64,000 nt of DNA. It comes from Plantactinospora sp. BC1 (GTDB taxonomy: Bacteria > Actinomycetota > Actinomycetes > Mycobacteriales > Micromonosporaceae). The stretch spans positions 5,332,001 to 5,396,000 of the forward strand of contig NZ_CP028158.1 of assembly GCF_003030345.1 (NCBI RefSeq), written 5' to 3'. Positions within the stretch are counted from its first letter, which is position 1. The number at the start of each line of letters is the position of its first letter. A program made the position numbers and the translations under genes. The notes under the pieces were generated by a model. It saw only the letters and a list, made by a program, of their open reading frames with translations, was not told the DNA's origin and did not search any database. Shown one piece after another: positions 45,878-55,780 of the stretch.

Positions 45878-46630
45878 TTACCAGCCTCGGGTGGACGCGA
45901 CCCGCGGCCCGTCCGGGCCGGCGACCTCGATCAGGTACGGGTTGCTGGCCCGCTCGCGGCCGATGCTGGTCGCGGGGCCGTGGCCGGGCAGCACGACGGT
46001 GTCGTCGGCGAGCGGGAGGATCTTCTCCCGCAGGCTGCGTACCATCGTCGACGAGCTGCCGCCCGGCAGGTCGGTGCGGCCGATCGACCCGGCGAAGAGC
46101 ACGTCGCCCGCCAGGCAGATCTGCTCCGCCGCCCAGTCCACACCCGGTGGAAGGGGCAGGTCGGACCGGACCGCCGAGCCCGTGCCCGGCAGCCGGAACA
46201 GCACCGACCCGCCGGTATGGCCCGGGGCGTGGTCGACGGTGATCTCCAACCCGGCCAGCGCCAGGGTCGCCCCGTCGGTCAGCTCGGCCACGTCCTCCGG
46301 CTCGGTGTACGGCAGCCGCCCGCCGAAGAGCCGGGTCAGGTCCGCCGAGAGCCCCTTGGCCGGGTCGGCGAGCAGCTCGCGGTCGCCCGGATGCACGTAC
46401 GCCGGAATGCCCCGGGCGCCGCAGACCGGCGCGACCGAGAAGGTGTGGTCGAGATGGCCGTGGGTCAGCAGCACGGCGGCCGGCCGCAGCCGATGCTCGG
46501 CCAGCAGGTCGTCGAGCCGGTCCAGCACCCCGATGCCGGGGTCGACGACGACACACTGTTCCCCGGGCGCGGTGGCCACCACGTAGCAGTTGGTGCCGAA
46601 CGCGTCCGCGGGGAAGCCGGCGACGAGCAC
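45878..46630 (-). CDS. Metallo-beta-lactamase-fold hydrolase (glyoxalase II-like)
   Basis: The protein has 250 residues. The metal-binding motif is LLTHGHLDHTFSV (THGHxDH) near 58-70, followed by His in DHAPGHTGGSVLF, Asp in LAGDVLFAGSIGRTDL and His in VVLPGHGPATSIG. This is the full MBL-fold set in the arrangement of hydroxyacylglutathione-hydrolase-like enzymes. GTG 46630 is chosen because GGGAGGAGC lies just upstream; the ORF could begin at 46645. Actinomycetes lack glutathione, so the natural substrate is probably another thioester. The gene neighbours hisS, as in related genomes. Confidence 0.9.
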   Translation of the reverse strand: MLVAGFPADAFGTNCYVVATAPGEQCVVVDPGIGVLDRLDDLLAEHRLRPAAVLLTHGHLDHTFSVAPVCGARGIPAYVHPGDRELLADPAKGLSADLTRLFGGRLPYTEPEDVAELTDGATLALAGLEITVDHAPGHTGGSVLFRLPGTGSAVRSDLPLPPGVDWAAEQICLAGDVLFAGSIGRTDLPGGSSSTMVRSLREKILPLADDTVVLPGHGPATSIGRERASNPYLIEVAGPDGPRVASTRGW

Positions 46631-46956
46631 GTCCGCTCCTCCCATCCGACGGTCTCAGGGGCGGTACGGCCCCTGGGTCTCGGTAGCGATTCGACCCCAC
46701 CATATCGGGCGGCCATCGGGACCGACCGCCCATATACACCTGCCCCGGGAGGCATCAGGGGACACAGTGATAATCTCCGATGGTTTCGGAGTGACCTCGT
46801 ACAACACTTTCCCAGCGGTTACCCGTACACTCTGGCGGGCGTGTGGCGTGGCGCACTTGACGCCGGGGCGGCGGATCGTGCCGTTGGCCAGGACGACCGT
46901 CGGCGCGGCAACCAGAGGCAAGACGACGACCAGGGCACATGGAAAGGGGAGCTCGG
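46631..46956. other. 326-bp divergent promoter region between the MBL-fold gene and a cyclophilin
   Basis: No gene is convincing here. A GATAAT element at 46769-46774 could be a plus-strand -10 for the cyclophilin gene, implying a leader of about 180 nt. CTCCGA (46775-46780) and TCGGAG (46786-46791) form a small hairpin immediately after it. The rest is GC-rich and unremarkable. Confidence 0.4.
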
Positions 46957-47913
46957 GTGGCTTCCAGCAGGGACCGGCAGCGCAAACTCGCGCGGGCGAA
47001 GCTCGACCGGCAGATGGCCCGGCGGGCGGCCACTGCCCGGCGCAAGCGACAGATCCGCGCCGGGATCGGCTCCGCCCTCGCGCTGCTGCTGATCGTGCTG
47101 GGCTCGTTCTGGGCGCTCGGCGGTTTCGACCGCGAGCCGGCCGACGACACCGCCGCCGCCGAGACCTGCGCCTGGAGCAGCCAGGACGCCCAGGCGAACA
47201 CGAACCTCAAGGACGTCGGCACCCCGCCCACCCGGGACCTCCCCACCACCGGCACCCGGCCGATGACGATCACCACGAACCAGGGCGCCCCGGTCACCGT
47301 CGAGCTGGACCTGGCCACCGCGCCCTGCGCGGCGGCCAGCTTCACCCACCTGGCCGGCAAGTCGTTCTTCGACAACACCAAGTGCCACGAGCTGACCAGC
47401 GAGGGGGCGCTGCGCTGCGGCGACCCGAGCGGCACCGGCCAGGGCGGCCCGACCTACACCTTCCTGAGCGAGAACACCCCGGAGGCCCCGGCGGCGAGCC
47501 CGTCCGCCGACCCGTCGGCCAGCGCCAGCCCGGCGGCGAGCCCGTCCGCCAGCCCGGCGGCGACCACTCCGGCCGCACCGCTCTACCCGGTCGGCACCGT
47601 CGCCATGATCGGAAACGCGCCCGGCGCCAACGGCAGCCAGTTCCTGATCTTCTTCAAGGACTTCAGCCCGACCCAGCCCAGCTATCCGATCGTCGGCCGG
47701 GTGACCAGCGGACTCGACGTGATCAAAAAGATCGGCGCCATGGAAACCGTGGACAATGGTTCTGGCGTCAAAATCAAGCCGAAGACCGACGTGGTGATCC
47801 AGAGCCTCACCGTTGGTGAGCCGGCGTCGGCCGACCCGACGGCCGTGCCGTCGGCGGCGACCCCGACGCCGCCGGTGCCGTCGGCCAGCCCGACGGTTGC
47901 CGGACAGTCCTGA
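46957..47913 (+). CDS. Membrane-anchored cyclophilin-type peptidyl-prolyl isomerase, linker-inserted
   Basis: The protein has 318 residues from GTG 46957 (GGGGAG seven bases upstream). A very basic N-terminus (RDRQRKLARAKLDRQMARRA) precedes one membrane helix (GIGSALALLLIVLGSFWAL). The cyclophilin domain starts at PMTITTNQGAPVTVELDLATAPCAAASFTHLAGKSFFDNTKCHEL. An insertion of ~45 Pro/Ala/Ser residues interrupts the loop before AMIGNAPGANGSQFLIFFKDF, the catalytic-site segment. The catalytic Arg expected in the FHRV motif is replaced (CHEL), so isomerase activity is doubtful. A homologous gene follows after 64 bp. Confidence 0.9.
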   Translation: MASSRDRQRKLARAKLDRQMARRAATARRKRQIRAGIGSALALLLIVLGSFWALGGFDREPADDTAAAETCAWSSQDAQANTNLKDVGTPPTRDLPTTGTRPMTITTNQGAPVTVELDLATAPCAAASFTHLAGKSFFDNTKCHELTSEGALRCGDPSGTGQGGPTYTFLSENTPEAPAASPSADPSASASPAASPSASPAATTPAAPLYPVGTVAMIGNAPGANGSQFLIFFKDFSPTQPSYPIVGRVTSGLDVIKKIGAMETVDNGSGVKIKPKTDVVIQSLTVGEPASADPTAVPSAATPTPPVPSASPTVAGQS

Positions 47914-47977
47914 GAACCGCAGAGACCAGCACAGCCGCGGACCCGGCCGCGCTGCACATAGTCCAGGAGGAGCCACC

Positions 47978-48805
47978 GTGACGTCCACCAGAGAGCGGCA
48001 GCGCGCCGCGGCGCGGGCCAAGCTGGAACGGGAGATGGCCGAGCGCGCCGCTGCCGCCCGCAAGCGCCGGCAAGTGCAGGCCAGCATCGGCGCCGGGGTG
48101 GCGTTGCTGCTGGTGGTCGCGGGCACGGTGTGGCTGGTGATGAGCGTCGGTGACGACAAGGACGGCTCGACCCAGGCGGGCACGGCCACCTGCGCCTGGA
48201 CCGACATCCCGGCCGACCAGCGCAACGCGGCGACCAAGGACGTCGGGCTGCCGCCGACCTCGGTGAAGAACACCGGCAGTCAGGTGATGACGATCGACAC
48301 CAACCTCGGGCCGATCACCGCCAAGCTCAACCTCGCCGACGTGCCCTGCACCGCCGCCAGCTTCACGCACCTGGCCGAGAAGAAGTTCTTCGACAACACC
48401 AAGTGCCACCGGCTGGTCACCCAGGGCCTCCAGGTCCTCCAGTGCGGCGACCCGAGCGTCACCGGTGACAAGTGGAAGGAAACCGACGGCACGGGCGGCC
48501 CGGCGTACCGGTTCGCCGAGGAGAACCTGCCGACGGACAAGCGGCCGCCGTACCCGGCCGGGGTGATCGCGATGGCGAACTCGGGGCAGCCGGGCAGCAC
48601 CGGCAGCCAGTTCTTCATCGTGTACGGCGACTCGCAGCTCCCCTCCCAGTACACCGTGCTCGGCACCGTCACCAGCGGCCTGGACCTGGTCGCCCAGGTC
48701 GGCGCGGCCGGCGACGACGGCGCCTTCGCGCAGCAGGCCGGTGGCGGCCACCCGAAGAAGGAAGTTCTGATCAAGTCGCTGACCATGGCTTCCCCGGTCG
48801 GCTGA
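47978..48805 (+). CDS. Membrane-anchored cyclophilin-type peptidyl-prolyl isomerase
   Basis: This 275-residue paralogue has the same basic N-terminus (RERQRAAARAKLEREMAERA), one membrane helix (SIGAGVALLLVVAGTVWLVM) and an outside cyclophilin domain. The domain retains TKCHRLVTQG in the position of FHRV, with the catalytic Arg present. It also has QCGDPSVTG, GVIAMANSGQPGSTGSQFFIVYGDS and YTVLGTVTSGLDLV. It lacks the long Pro/Ala/Ser insertion of the upstream copy. GTG 47978 follows GGAGGAGCCACC. The tandem pair upstream of rel is conserved in actinomycetes. A near-perfect terminator follows. Confidence 0.93.
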   Translation: MTSTRERQRAAARAKLEREMAERAAAARKRRQVQASIGAGVALLLVVAGTVWLVMSVGDDKDGSTQAGTATCAWTDIPADQRNAATKDVGLPPTSVKNTGSQVMTIDTNLGPITAKLNLADVPCTAASFTHLAEKKFFDNTKCHRLVTQGLQVLQCGDPSVTGDKWKETDGTGGPAYRFAEENLPTDKRPPYPAGVIAMANSGQPGSTGSQFFIVYGDSQLPSQYTVLGTVTSGLDLVAQVGAAGDDGAFAQQAGGGHPKKEVLIKSLTMASPVG

Positions 48806-48825
48806 GACTTCCGACCGCGGTCGAC

Positions 48826-48867
48826 AACGGCGCCGCGCCACCCCGTCGGGGGTGGCGCGGCGCCGTT
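48826..48867. terminator. Strong intrinsic terminator between the cyclophilin gene and rel
   Basis: A perfect 19-bp stem (48826-48844 with 48849-48867) closes a GTCG loop. Each arm contains GGCGCCG. The plus side is followed by TCTGT. It separates convergent genes and can act both ways. Confidence 0.88.
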
Positions 48868-48921
48868 TCTGTCATCCGTGCCGGGTGCCGCCCCTATTGA
48901 GGAGCCGGCCCCGGGCGGCCC

Positions 48922-51576
48922 TCAGGCGCCCGAGGTGACTCGGTAGGCGTCGAAGACGCCGTCCACCTTGCGTACGGCGGCCAGCAGGTGCCCCAGGTGC
49001 TTCGGGTCGGCCATCTCGAAGCTGAACCGGCTCACCGCCACCCGGTCCCGGGTGGTGGTGACGGTCGCCGAGAGGATGTTGACCCGCTCGTCGGAGAGCA
49101 CCCGGGTCACGTCCGCGAGCAGCTTGTGCCGGTCCAGCGCCTCGACCTGGATCGCGACCAGGAACGTCGAGGCCGAGGTGAGCCGCCAGCTCACCTCGAC
49201 GATGCGCTCGGTCTGCACCTTGAGTTCCTCGGCGTTCGCGCAGTCGTCCCGGTGCACGCTCACCCCGCCGGAGCGGGTCACGAACCCGAAGACGGTGTCC
49301 GGCGGCACCGGCGTGCAGCAGCGGGCCAGCTTGATCCAGACGTCGCTGACCCCCCGGACCACCACGCCCGGGTCGTTGCTGTTGCCCCGGCGCTGCGGCC
49401 GGGTCGCTACGGCGGTCTCGGCGAGGTCCTCGGCGGCCCCCTCCTCGCCGCCGTAGCCGGCCATCAGCTTCTGCACCACCGACTGGGCGGAGACCTGGCT
49501 GTCGCCGACCGCGGCGTAGAGCGAGGCGACGTCGGCCAGGTGCAGGTCCCGGGCAATGGTCATCAGGTTGTCCGTGGTCAGCATCCGCTGCAACGGCATG
49601 CCCTGCTTGCGCATCGCCTTGACGATCGCGTCCTTGCCGGCCTCGATCGCCTCCTCGCGGCGCTCCTTGTTGAAGTATTGTCGGATCTTCGTCCGCGCCC
49701 GGGGGCTCTTGACGAAGCCCAGCCAGTCCTGGGTCGGACCGGCGGTGTCGGACTTCGAGGTGAAGATCTCGATCACGTCGCCGTTGGAGAGCGTCGACTC
49801 CAACGGCACCAGCTTGCCGTTCACCCGCGCGCCGATGCACTTGTGCCCCACCTCGGTGTGCACCGCGTAGGCGAAGTCGACCGGGGTCGAGGCGGTCGGC
49901 AGCGGGATCACGTCGCCCTTGGGCGTGAAGACGTAGACCTCCTGGCTGGAGAGGTCGAAGCGGAGCGCGTCGAGGAACTCGCTCGGGTCGGCCGCCTCGC
50001 GCTGCCAGTCCAGCAGCTGCCGCAGCCACGTCATCTCGTCGATGTGGGCCGGCGGGCCGACGACCGTCTCGCCCTTCTTCTCCTTGTACTTCCAGTGCGC
50101 GGCGATGCCGAACTCGGCCGTACGGTGCATCGCGTACGTGCGGATCTGCATCTCGACCGGCTTGCCGCTCGGCCCGATCACCGTGGTGTGCAGCGACTGG
50201 TACATGTTGAACTTCGGCATCGCGATGTAGTCCTTGAACCGGCCCGGCACGGGCTGCCAGTTCGCGTGGATCACACCGAGGGCCGCGTAGCAGTCCCGCA
50301 CCGTGTCGACCAGGATGCGCACGCCGACCAGGTCGTAGATGTCGTTGAAGTCCCGACCCCGGACGATCATCTTCTGGTAGATCGAGTAGAGGTGCTTGGG
50401 TCGACCGGTGGTCTCCGCCTTGATCTTGGCGGACCTCAGGTCGACCTGCACCTTCTGGGTCACCTGCCGCAGCAGCGCCTCACGCTGCGGCTGGTGCTCC
50501 CCGATCAGCCGGTTGATCTCCTCGTAGCGCTTCGGGAAGAGGTTGGCGAAGGCCAGGTCCTCCAGCTCCCACTTGATGGTGTTCATACCGAGCCGGTGCG
50601 CCAGCGGAGCCAGGATCTCCAGCGTCTCCTTGGCCTTCTGCTCCCGCTTGGCAGGCGGCAGGAAGGTCAGGGTACGCATGTTGTGCAGCCGGTCGGCCAG
50701 CTTGATGACCAGCACCCGGGGGTCCTTGGCCATCGCCACGACCATCTTGCGGATCGTCTCCGCCTTGGCCGCGTCGCCCAGCTTGACCTTGTCCAGCTTG
50801 GTGACGCCGTCGACCAGCAGCGCGACCTCGGCGCCGAAGTCGGCGCGCATCTGGTCGAGCCCGTAGTCGGTGTCCTCGATGGTGTCGTGCAGCAGCGCGG
50901 CGACCAGGGTGGTGGTGTCCATCCCGAGGTTGGCCAGGATGGTGGCTACCGCCAGCGGGTGGGTGATGTAGGGGTCGCCGGACTTGCGGTACTGCCCGGA
51001 GTGCCACCGGGCGGCCATGTCGAAGGCGCGTTGCAGCAACCGCGCGTCCGCCTTGGGGTGCGCGGCGCGGTGCGTCGCGATCAGCGGCTCCAACACCTCG
51101 CTCACCTGCGGGGTCTGCCAGGGCGCGTTGAACCGGGCCAGCCGGGCCCGGACCCGGCGCCCGGTGGGCGCGTTGGCCAGGGCGAAGCTCGTCGCGGGCG
51201 GCGGTGCGACCCCGGCGGCCATTCCGGCGAACTCGGCGGCCGCGCCGGCCCCCACGGTGGCGCCGACACCGGCCGGCACCGCCCCGCCGTCGACGACGGG
51301 ACCGACCGGCGACCCGGCGACCGGTGCACCGGCCCCGGCCTGGCTGCCGGCGGCCGGCTGGACCGCGCCGAGCGGTCGGTTCGGCGTGGCCGCCCGTCCG
51401 GAGTCAGGCTGGGCCTGCTCGGCGGCGACCACCGGCTCCACCGGCCCACCGGCTCGGACGGACCCGTTGACCTGGGGCTGGCCACCACCGGCGCCGGTCG
51501 TGCCGTCGGCAGGGGTATCAGCTTCGTTGGTGGGATGCACCATGCCCTCCGCCGGAGGGGCGACATCGGAAGACAC
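48922..51576 (-). CDS. rel: Bifunctional (p)ppGpp synthetase/hydrolase Rel
   Basis: Rel makes and degrades the stringent-response alarmone. The 884 residues have a long Ala/Pro/Gly-rich N-terminus (~1-140), the HD hydrolase domain with [15 protein letters not shown], and the synthetase domain with [23 protein letters not shown] and [15 protein letters not shown] domain ([32 protein letters not shown]), a zinc-finger-like CC segment ([11 protein letters not shown]) and a C-terminal ACT domain follow. Both active sites look intact. GTG 51576 follows GAGGAGG, but GTG 51591 or ATG 51543 are possible. It lies downstream of apt, as in other actinobacteria. Confidence 0.95.
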   Translation of the reverse strand: MSSDVAPPAEGMVHPTNEADTPADGTTGAGGGQPQVNGSVRAGGPVEPVVAAEQAQPDSGRAATPNRPLGAVQPAAGSQAGAGAPVAGSPVGPVVDGGAVPAGVGATVGAGAAAEFAGMAAGVAPPPATSFALANAPTGRRVRARLARFNAPWQTPQVSEVLEPLIATHRAAHPKADARLLQRAFDMAARWHSGQYRKSGDPYITHPLAVATILANLGMDTTTLVAALLHDTIEDTDYGLDQMRADFGAEVALLVDGVTKLDKVKLGDAAKAETIRKMVVAMAKDPRVLVIKLADRLHNMRTLTFLPPAKREQKAKETLEILAPLAHRLGMNTIKWELEDLAFANLFPKRYEEINRLIGEHQPQREALLRQVTQKVQVDLRSAKIKAETTGRPKHLYSIYQKMIVRGRDFNDIYDLVGVRILVDTVRDCYAALGVIHANWQPVPGRFKDYIAMPKFNMYQSLHTTVIGPSGKPVEMQIRTYAMHRTAEFGIAAHWKYKEKKGETVVGPPAHIDEMTWLRQLLDWQREAADPSEFLDALRFDLSSQEVYVFTPKGDVIPLPTASTPVDFAYAVHTEVGHKCIGARVNGKLVPLESTLSNGDVIEIFTSKSDTAGPTQDWLGFVKSPRARTKIRQYFNKERREEAIEAGKDAIVKAMRKQGMPLQRMLTTDNLMTIARDLHLADVASLYAAVGDSQVSAQSVVQKLMAGYGGEEGAAEDLAETAVATRPQRRGNSNDPGVVVRGVSDVWIKLARCCTPVPPDTVFGFVTRSGGVSVHRDDCANAEELKVQTERIVEVSWRLTSASTFLVAIQVEALDRHKLLADVTRVLSDERVNILSATVTTTRDRVAVSRFSFEMADPKHLGHLLAAVRKVDGVFDAYRVTSGA

Positions 51577-51745
51577 CGGCCTCCTCAACACTTCGCCGGG
51601 AATGACCCGACCGTAGCCGGTCGAGCCGGTCCTACGCCAGTCGCGGGCATGTCACCCGGGCCGGCCACGAAGGGCAATCGTACCCGCACCGGCGACCTGG
51701 TGACCGTCCTCCGGCGTACGGGCCGGTCGTGGCGGTCAAGCGGGA

Positions 51746-52309
51746 CTAAACAGTCAACAGGGCATGAACCGGACGAGGCGCCAGCCGGTCACGGCCGTTC
51801 AGGAAGCTCAGTTCCAGCAGCACGCTGAACCCGGCCACCGTGCCACCGGCCCGCTCCACGAGATCCAGGGTGGCCCGCGCCGTCCCGCCGGTGGCGAGTA
51901 CGTCGTCGACCACCAGCACCCGGTGTCCGGCCGTGAACGCGTCCTGGTGCACCTCCAGGGTGGCCTCGCCGTACTCCAGGGCGTACGAGGCGGCGTACGC
52001 GGCCCGGGGCAGCTTGCCGGCCTTGCGTACCGGCACCACCCCGACCCCGGTGGCGTACGCGATCGCGGCGGCCACCACGAAGCCGCGCGCCTCGATCCCG
52101 ACCACCACGTCGAACGAGTCCCGGCCGTGGTGGTCGACGATGTCGTCGATCACCTCCCGGAACGCGGCGCCGTCGGCGAACAACGGCATCAGGTCCTTGA
52201 ACACGACGCCCGGCTTCGGGAAGTCGGGCACGTCCAGTACCCGGCTGGCCACCAGCTGGGCCGTCACCGGGCCGCTGTCGCCGCGTACCTCGGTCGGGGT
52301 CTCCGTCAC
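51746..52309 (-). CDS. apt: Adenine phosphoribosyltransferase
   Basis: APRT salvages adenine to AMP using PRPP. The 187 residues contain DVPDFPKPGVVFKDLMPLF, GIEARGFVVAAAIAYATGVGVVPVRKAGKLP and the PRPP-binding motif VLVVDDVLATGGTA. GTG 52309 is preceded by GAGAGGACGCAGT, giving the normal N-terminus; the frame extends upstream through the secF terminator and is not used. The order secD-secF-apt-rel is conserved in actinobacteria. Confidence 0.95.
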   Translation of the reverse strand: MTETPTEVRGDSGPVTAQLVASRVLDVPDFPKPGVVFKDLMPLFADGAAFREVIDDIVDHHGRDSFDVVVGIEARGFVVAAAIAYATGVGVVPVRKAGKLPRAAYAASYALEYGEATLEVHQDAFTAGHRVLVVDDVLATGGTARATLDLVERAGGTVAGFSVLLELSFLNGRDRLAPRPVHALLTV

Positions 52310-52327
52310 ACTGCGTCCTCTCCGGGC

Positions 52328-52371
52328 AAAGGCGCCCGACCCGCCGCCTGGGCGGCGCGTCGGGCGCCTTT
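52328..52371 (-). terminator. Terminator after secF
   Basis: AAAGGCGCCCGAC pairs with GTCGGGCGCCTTT (13 bp). A C-C mismatch and a further 7-bp CGCCGCC/GGCGGCG stem follow, with a tight loop. On the minus strand the hairpin ends in TTTGCC. It lies 17 bp past the secF stop. Confidence 0.85.
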
Positions 52372-52388
52372 CGATCCGTTCGTCCGGC

Positions 52389-53615
52389 TCAGCGCCGCTT
52401 GCCACCGGGCCGGTTGCCACCGGAGCGGCCGCCCCGGGCGCCACCGGACCGCTTGCCCGACGGCCGGGAGCCGACCTTCGGCGCGGCCCCGGCCAGCGCG
52501 GTCGCCTCGGTGGCCGGCGCCGGAGCCTCCTCGCCCGCCGGCTGGTCGGCCGGCGCCTCGGCGGCGGTCGACCGGGCCTGGCCGGGCTGCCGGTTGGGGC
52601 GACGCACGGCGGAGGCGTCCCGGCCGCCGCCGGCCCGGCGGGTCAGCACCCGCTGGGTGTGCTGCCGGATCCGCGGCTCGCGGTTCTTCAGCGCCACCAG
52701 CAGCGGCGTCGAGAAGAAGATCGACGAGAAGAACGCGGCGCCCATACCGACGAAGAGCACCAGGCCGAGGTCCTTCAGCGTGCCGGCGCCGAGCAGCCCG
52801 GCGCCGATGAAGAGCAGACCACCGACCGGCAGCAGGGCGACCACCGAGGTGTTGATCGACCGCATCAGCGTCTGGTTCAGGGCCAGGTTGGCCGCCTCGG
52901 CGTACGTCTGGCTGCTGCCCCCGGTGATGCCCCGGGTGTTCTCTTGGATCTTGTCGAAGACCACCACGCTGTCGTACAGGGCGAAGCCGAGGATGGTGAG
53001 GAAGCCGACGACGGTCGACGGGGTCACCTCGAAGCCGACCGCCGAGTAGACGCCGGCGGTGAGCAGCAGGTCCAGCAGGAGGCCGGCGACGGCGGCGATC
53101 GCCATCCGCAACTCGAACCGGAGCACCAGGTAGCCGGTGACCAGCACCACGAAGATCACCAGACCGAGCAGTGCCCGCTGGGTGATCTGGGCACCCCAGG
53201 CCGCGCTGACCCGGTTGTCGCTGATCTCGTCGACCGCGATGCCCAGATCGGCGGCGACCGCCGTGCGGACCTCGGTGGCCTGCTGCTGCTCCAGCGGCGA
53301 GGTCCGGAACAGATAGGTGGCGTCGCCGACCCGCTGGCTGGAGACCACCTCGGCCGGCCCCTCCGGGGTCGACTCCTCGGCGAGCGCCGAGTCCAGCGCC
53401 TCCTCGGCCCGCTGCATCGTGCCGACGCTGGTCGGCACCTGGAACTCGTTGCCGCCCCGGAACTCGATGCCGAGGTGGAAACCCTGGATCAGGAAGCTGA
53501 GGATGGTCAGCAGCACCAACCCACCGGCGATGCCGAACCACAGCTTGCGGCGGGGGACGATGTCGAGACCGGCCTCGCCGCGGTACAAGCGGCTGGCGAG
53601 CCCACTCCTGCTCAT
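52389..53615 (-). CDS. secF: Protein translocase subunit SecF
   Basis: SecF, with SecD, uses the proton gradient to help SecYEG release exported proteins. The 408 residues have TM1 (LWFGIAGGLVLLTILSFLI), the GIEFRGGNEFQV motif of the P1-like region, five further helices, and the conserved GFALYDSVVVFDKIQENTRG and NQTLMRSINTSVVALLPVGGLL. The final ~110 residues form a disordered Arg/Gly/Pro tail, longer than in most homologues. ATG 53615 lies one base after the secD stop region. Confidence 0.95.
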   Translation of the reverse strand: MSRSGLASRLYRGEAGLDIVPRRKLWFGIAGGLVLLTILSFLIQGFHLGIEFRGGNEFQVPTSVGTMQRAEEALDSALAEESTPEGPAEVVSSQRVGDATYLFRTSPLEQQQATEVRTAVAADLGIAVDEISDNRVSAAWGAQITQRALLGLVIFVVLVTGYLVLRFELRMAIAAVAGLLLDLLLTAGVYSAVGFEVTPSTVVGFLTILGFALYDSVVVFDKIQENTRGITGGSSQTYAEAANLALNQTLMRSINTSVVALLPVGGLLFIGAGLLGAGTLKDLGLVLFVGMGAAFFSSIFFSTPLLVALKNREPRIRQHTQRVLTRRAGGGRDASAVRRPNRQPGQARSTAAEAPADQPAGEEAPAPATEATALAGAAPKVGSRPSGKRSGGARGGRSGGNRPGGKRR

Positions 53616-53616
53616 C

Positions 53617-55530
53617 TCAGGCCTCCTTCACGCGGGTCTTGCCGGTCGTCGGCGCCTCGTCGTCGTCCTGAGTGTGCAACGCCCGACCGAGACCGCTGAC
53701 CCGTGGCGACAGGAACGCCGGGGTACGCGCGAACATCGTCATGATCGGATGCCGGAACAGGAAGACGACCACCAGGTCGAGGATGGTGGCCAGACCCAGC
53801 GCGAAGGCGAAGCCCTGCACCGTGCCGACCGAGACGAGGTAGAGCACCACGGCGGCCATGATCGAGATCGCGTTCGCCGAGATGATCGTCCGGCGGGCCC
53901 GGGCCCAGGCGCGGGGCACCGCGCTGCGCGGGCTGCGCCCCTCCCGGATCTCGTCTTTCAGACGTTCGAAGTAGATGACGAAGGAGTCGGCGGCGACACC
54001 CAACGAGACGATGAAGCCGGCGATTCCGGCCAGGGTCAGGGTGAAGCCGATCTGCCGGCCGAGTACCACCAGCGCGCCGAAGACCAGGATCGCGGAGAGG
54101 ACCAGGCTGAGGAAGATCACCGAGCCGAGCAGCCGGTAGTAGAAGAAGGCGTAGATGATCACCAGGAGCATCCCGATGCCGGCGGCGAGCAGGCCGGCCC
54201 GCAGGTGCTCGGTGCCGAGCGTGGCGGTGATGTTCTGCGCCTCCTGCGGCTGGAAGGTCAGCGGCAGGGCGCCGTAGCGGAGCTGGCTGGCCAGCTCGCT
54301 GGCGGTGGCGTTGGTGAAGCTGCCGGTGATCTGCGAGTCACCGGTCAGTACGCCCTGGATCTCCGGGGAGGAGATGATCTGGTTGTCGAGTACCACCGCC
54401 ACCCGGCACCGGCCCTCGTCGCCCAGGGCCGCCTGGTCGCACTGGCTGTCGGTGTTGTTGTACGCCTCGCGGGTCAGGTTGGTCCACTTGCTCTGACCGC
54501 TGCCGGTGAAGTCCAGGCTGACCACCCACTGGCTGGTGGTCTGGTCGAGCACCCCGTCGGCGTCCTCGACGTCGGTCCCCTCCACCTTGGCGACGTCCAG
54601 CAGGTTCTTCTGCTGGCCGCTCTCGCAGGCGACCACCTGCTGGTCCGACTCCTTGATCGAGCCGGGCGGCCGCTGGTCGAGCTTCTCGCAGGTGATGGTC
54701 GGTACGTTGAACTGGATGTTGGCGGGCAGGACCCGGATCTCCTGCGGGGTCAGCTCGGCGAAGGGCTTGAGCTTCTCGGCGAGGGCCGGGTCCGCGCTGA
54801 AGTCCGCCGGCGCCTGGAGCGCGGTGGCGGCGGCCCAGGCCTCGGCGCCGACCTTCTGCTCCACCGCCGCGCGCTGGGCCTCCAGGGTCTGGTCGCCCGG
54901 AGCCGCCGGGGCGGCGCTGGCCGAGGCGCTCGGTGCCGGCGAGGCGCTGCCGCTCGGGGTCGGCGTCGGGGCCGGAGCACCACCGCCCTGACCGCCGCCG
55001 GCACCCGGCGACGAGGTCACGTCCGGAGCCGGGCTGCCGGACGGGCTGGCGCTGCCGGACGGGGCCGGGCTGCCGGAGGGCGCCGGGCTGGCCGAGGCAC
55101 CGGGCGACGGCGCGGCGTTGACCGGCCCGCCACCGTCGACGGTCTTGAGCACCTTGCGGAACCGCAGCTCGGCCGGGGTGCCGACGTCGTCGAGGTCGGC
55201 GTTCTGCCCGGGTACCGAGATCACGATGTTGCGGTTGCCCTCGGTGACCACCTCGGCCTCGGCGACACCTCGGCCGTCCACCCGGGCCTGGATGATCTGC
55301 CGGGCCTCCTCGAGGGAGCTGGCGGGGGGCGCCTGGCCGGCCTCGGTGGCCGCCTCCAGGGTCATCCGGGTGCCGCCGATGAGATCCAGGCCGAGCTTCG
55401 GCTCAAGCCGCTCCGTCCAGCTTCCCTTGGCCCCGGCGGCGAAGAACACCAGAAGGTAGAGGACGGTGAAGATCAACCCGAGGACGGCCAGCTGCCGCCC
55501 GGGTCGCATCTGTCCCTGAGGTGGTGCCAC
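53617..55530 (-). CDS. secD: Protein translocase subunit SecD
   Basis: This 637-residue partner of SecF has TM1 (LAVLGLIFTVLYLLVFFAAG), the LGLDLIGGTRMTLEA motif, a large extracytoplasmic P1 domain, and five C-terminal helices with IGFTLTLAGIAGFIVSLGVAADSFVIYFERLKDE. The P1 domain carries an ~80-residue Ala/Pro/Ser/Gly insertion (~150-235), a common actinobacterial feature that is pronounced here. GTG 55530 is chosen after AGGGAGACAGGAAAGCC; upstream codons in the frame lie in the yajC-secD gap. Confidence 0.95.
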   Translation of the reverse strand: MAPPQGQMRPGRQLAVLGLIFTVLYLLVFFAAGAKGSWTERLEPKLGLDLIGGTRMTLEAATEAGQAPPASSLEEARQIIQARVDGRGVAEAEVVTEGNRNIVISVPGQNADLDDVGTPAELRFRKVLKTVDGGGPVNAAPSPGASASPAPSGSPAPSGSASPSGSPAPDVTSSPGAGGGQGGGAPAPTPTPSGSASPAPSASASAAPAAPGDQTLEAQRAAVEQKVGAEAWAAATALQAPADFSADPALAEKLKPFAELTPQEIRVLPANIQFNVPTITCEKLDQRPPGSIKESDQQVVACESGQQKNLLDVAKVEGTDVEDADGVLDQTTSQWVVSLDFTGSGQSKWTNLTREAYNNTDSQCDQAALGDEGRCRVAVVLDNQIISSPEIQGVLTGDSQITGSFTNATASELASQLRYGALPLTFQPQEAQNITATLGTEHLRAGLLAAGIGMLLVIIYAFFYYRLLGSVIFLSLVLSAILVFGALVVLGRQIGFTLTLAGIAGFIVSLGVAADSFVIYFERLKDEIREGRSPRSAVPRAWARARRTIISANAISIMAAVVLYLVSVGTVQGFAFALGLATILDLVVVFLFRHPIMTMFARTPAFLSPRVSGLGRALHTQDDDEAPTTGKTRVKEA

Positions 55531-55780
55531 GGCTTTCCTGTCTCCCTGCGCGGTTCGGCCGCTAGTGGTGGGCGGCGGGTCGGACGCCGGTGGAGTCCGG
55601 CGACATACGTACCGCACCGGTGGGGGTCCCACCGGCCCGTCGATCTATTATCTTCGATGCCGAACCCGTCCCGTCGGCCGGGTGGGTCATCGAGCGTTTC
55701 TCAACCCGGAGAGCGCGGAGCGCACGCCCCGACCTCCACCCACGGCGACCACGGACCGCGAGGGAGGTTGAGCAGGGGGC

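Noticed and set aside
48988-51828. 946-codon plus-strand open frame opposite rel
   Set aside because: Rel on the minus strand has all expected domains. The antisense frame has the typical biased composition of a third-position GC shadow.
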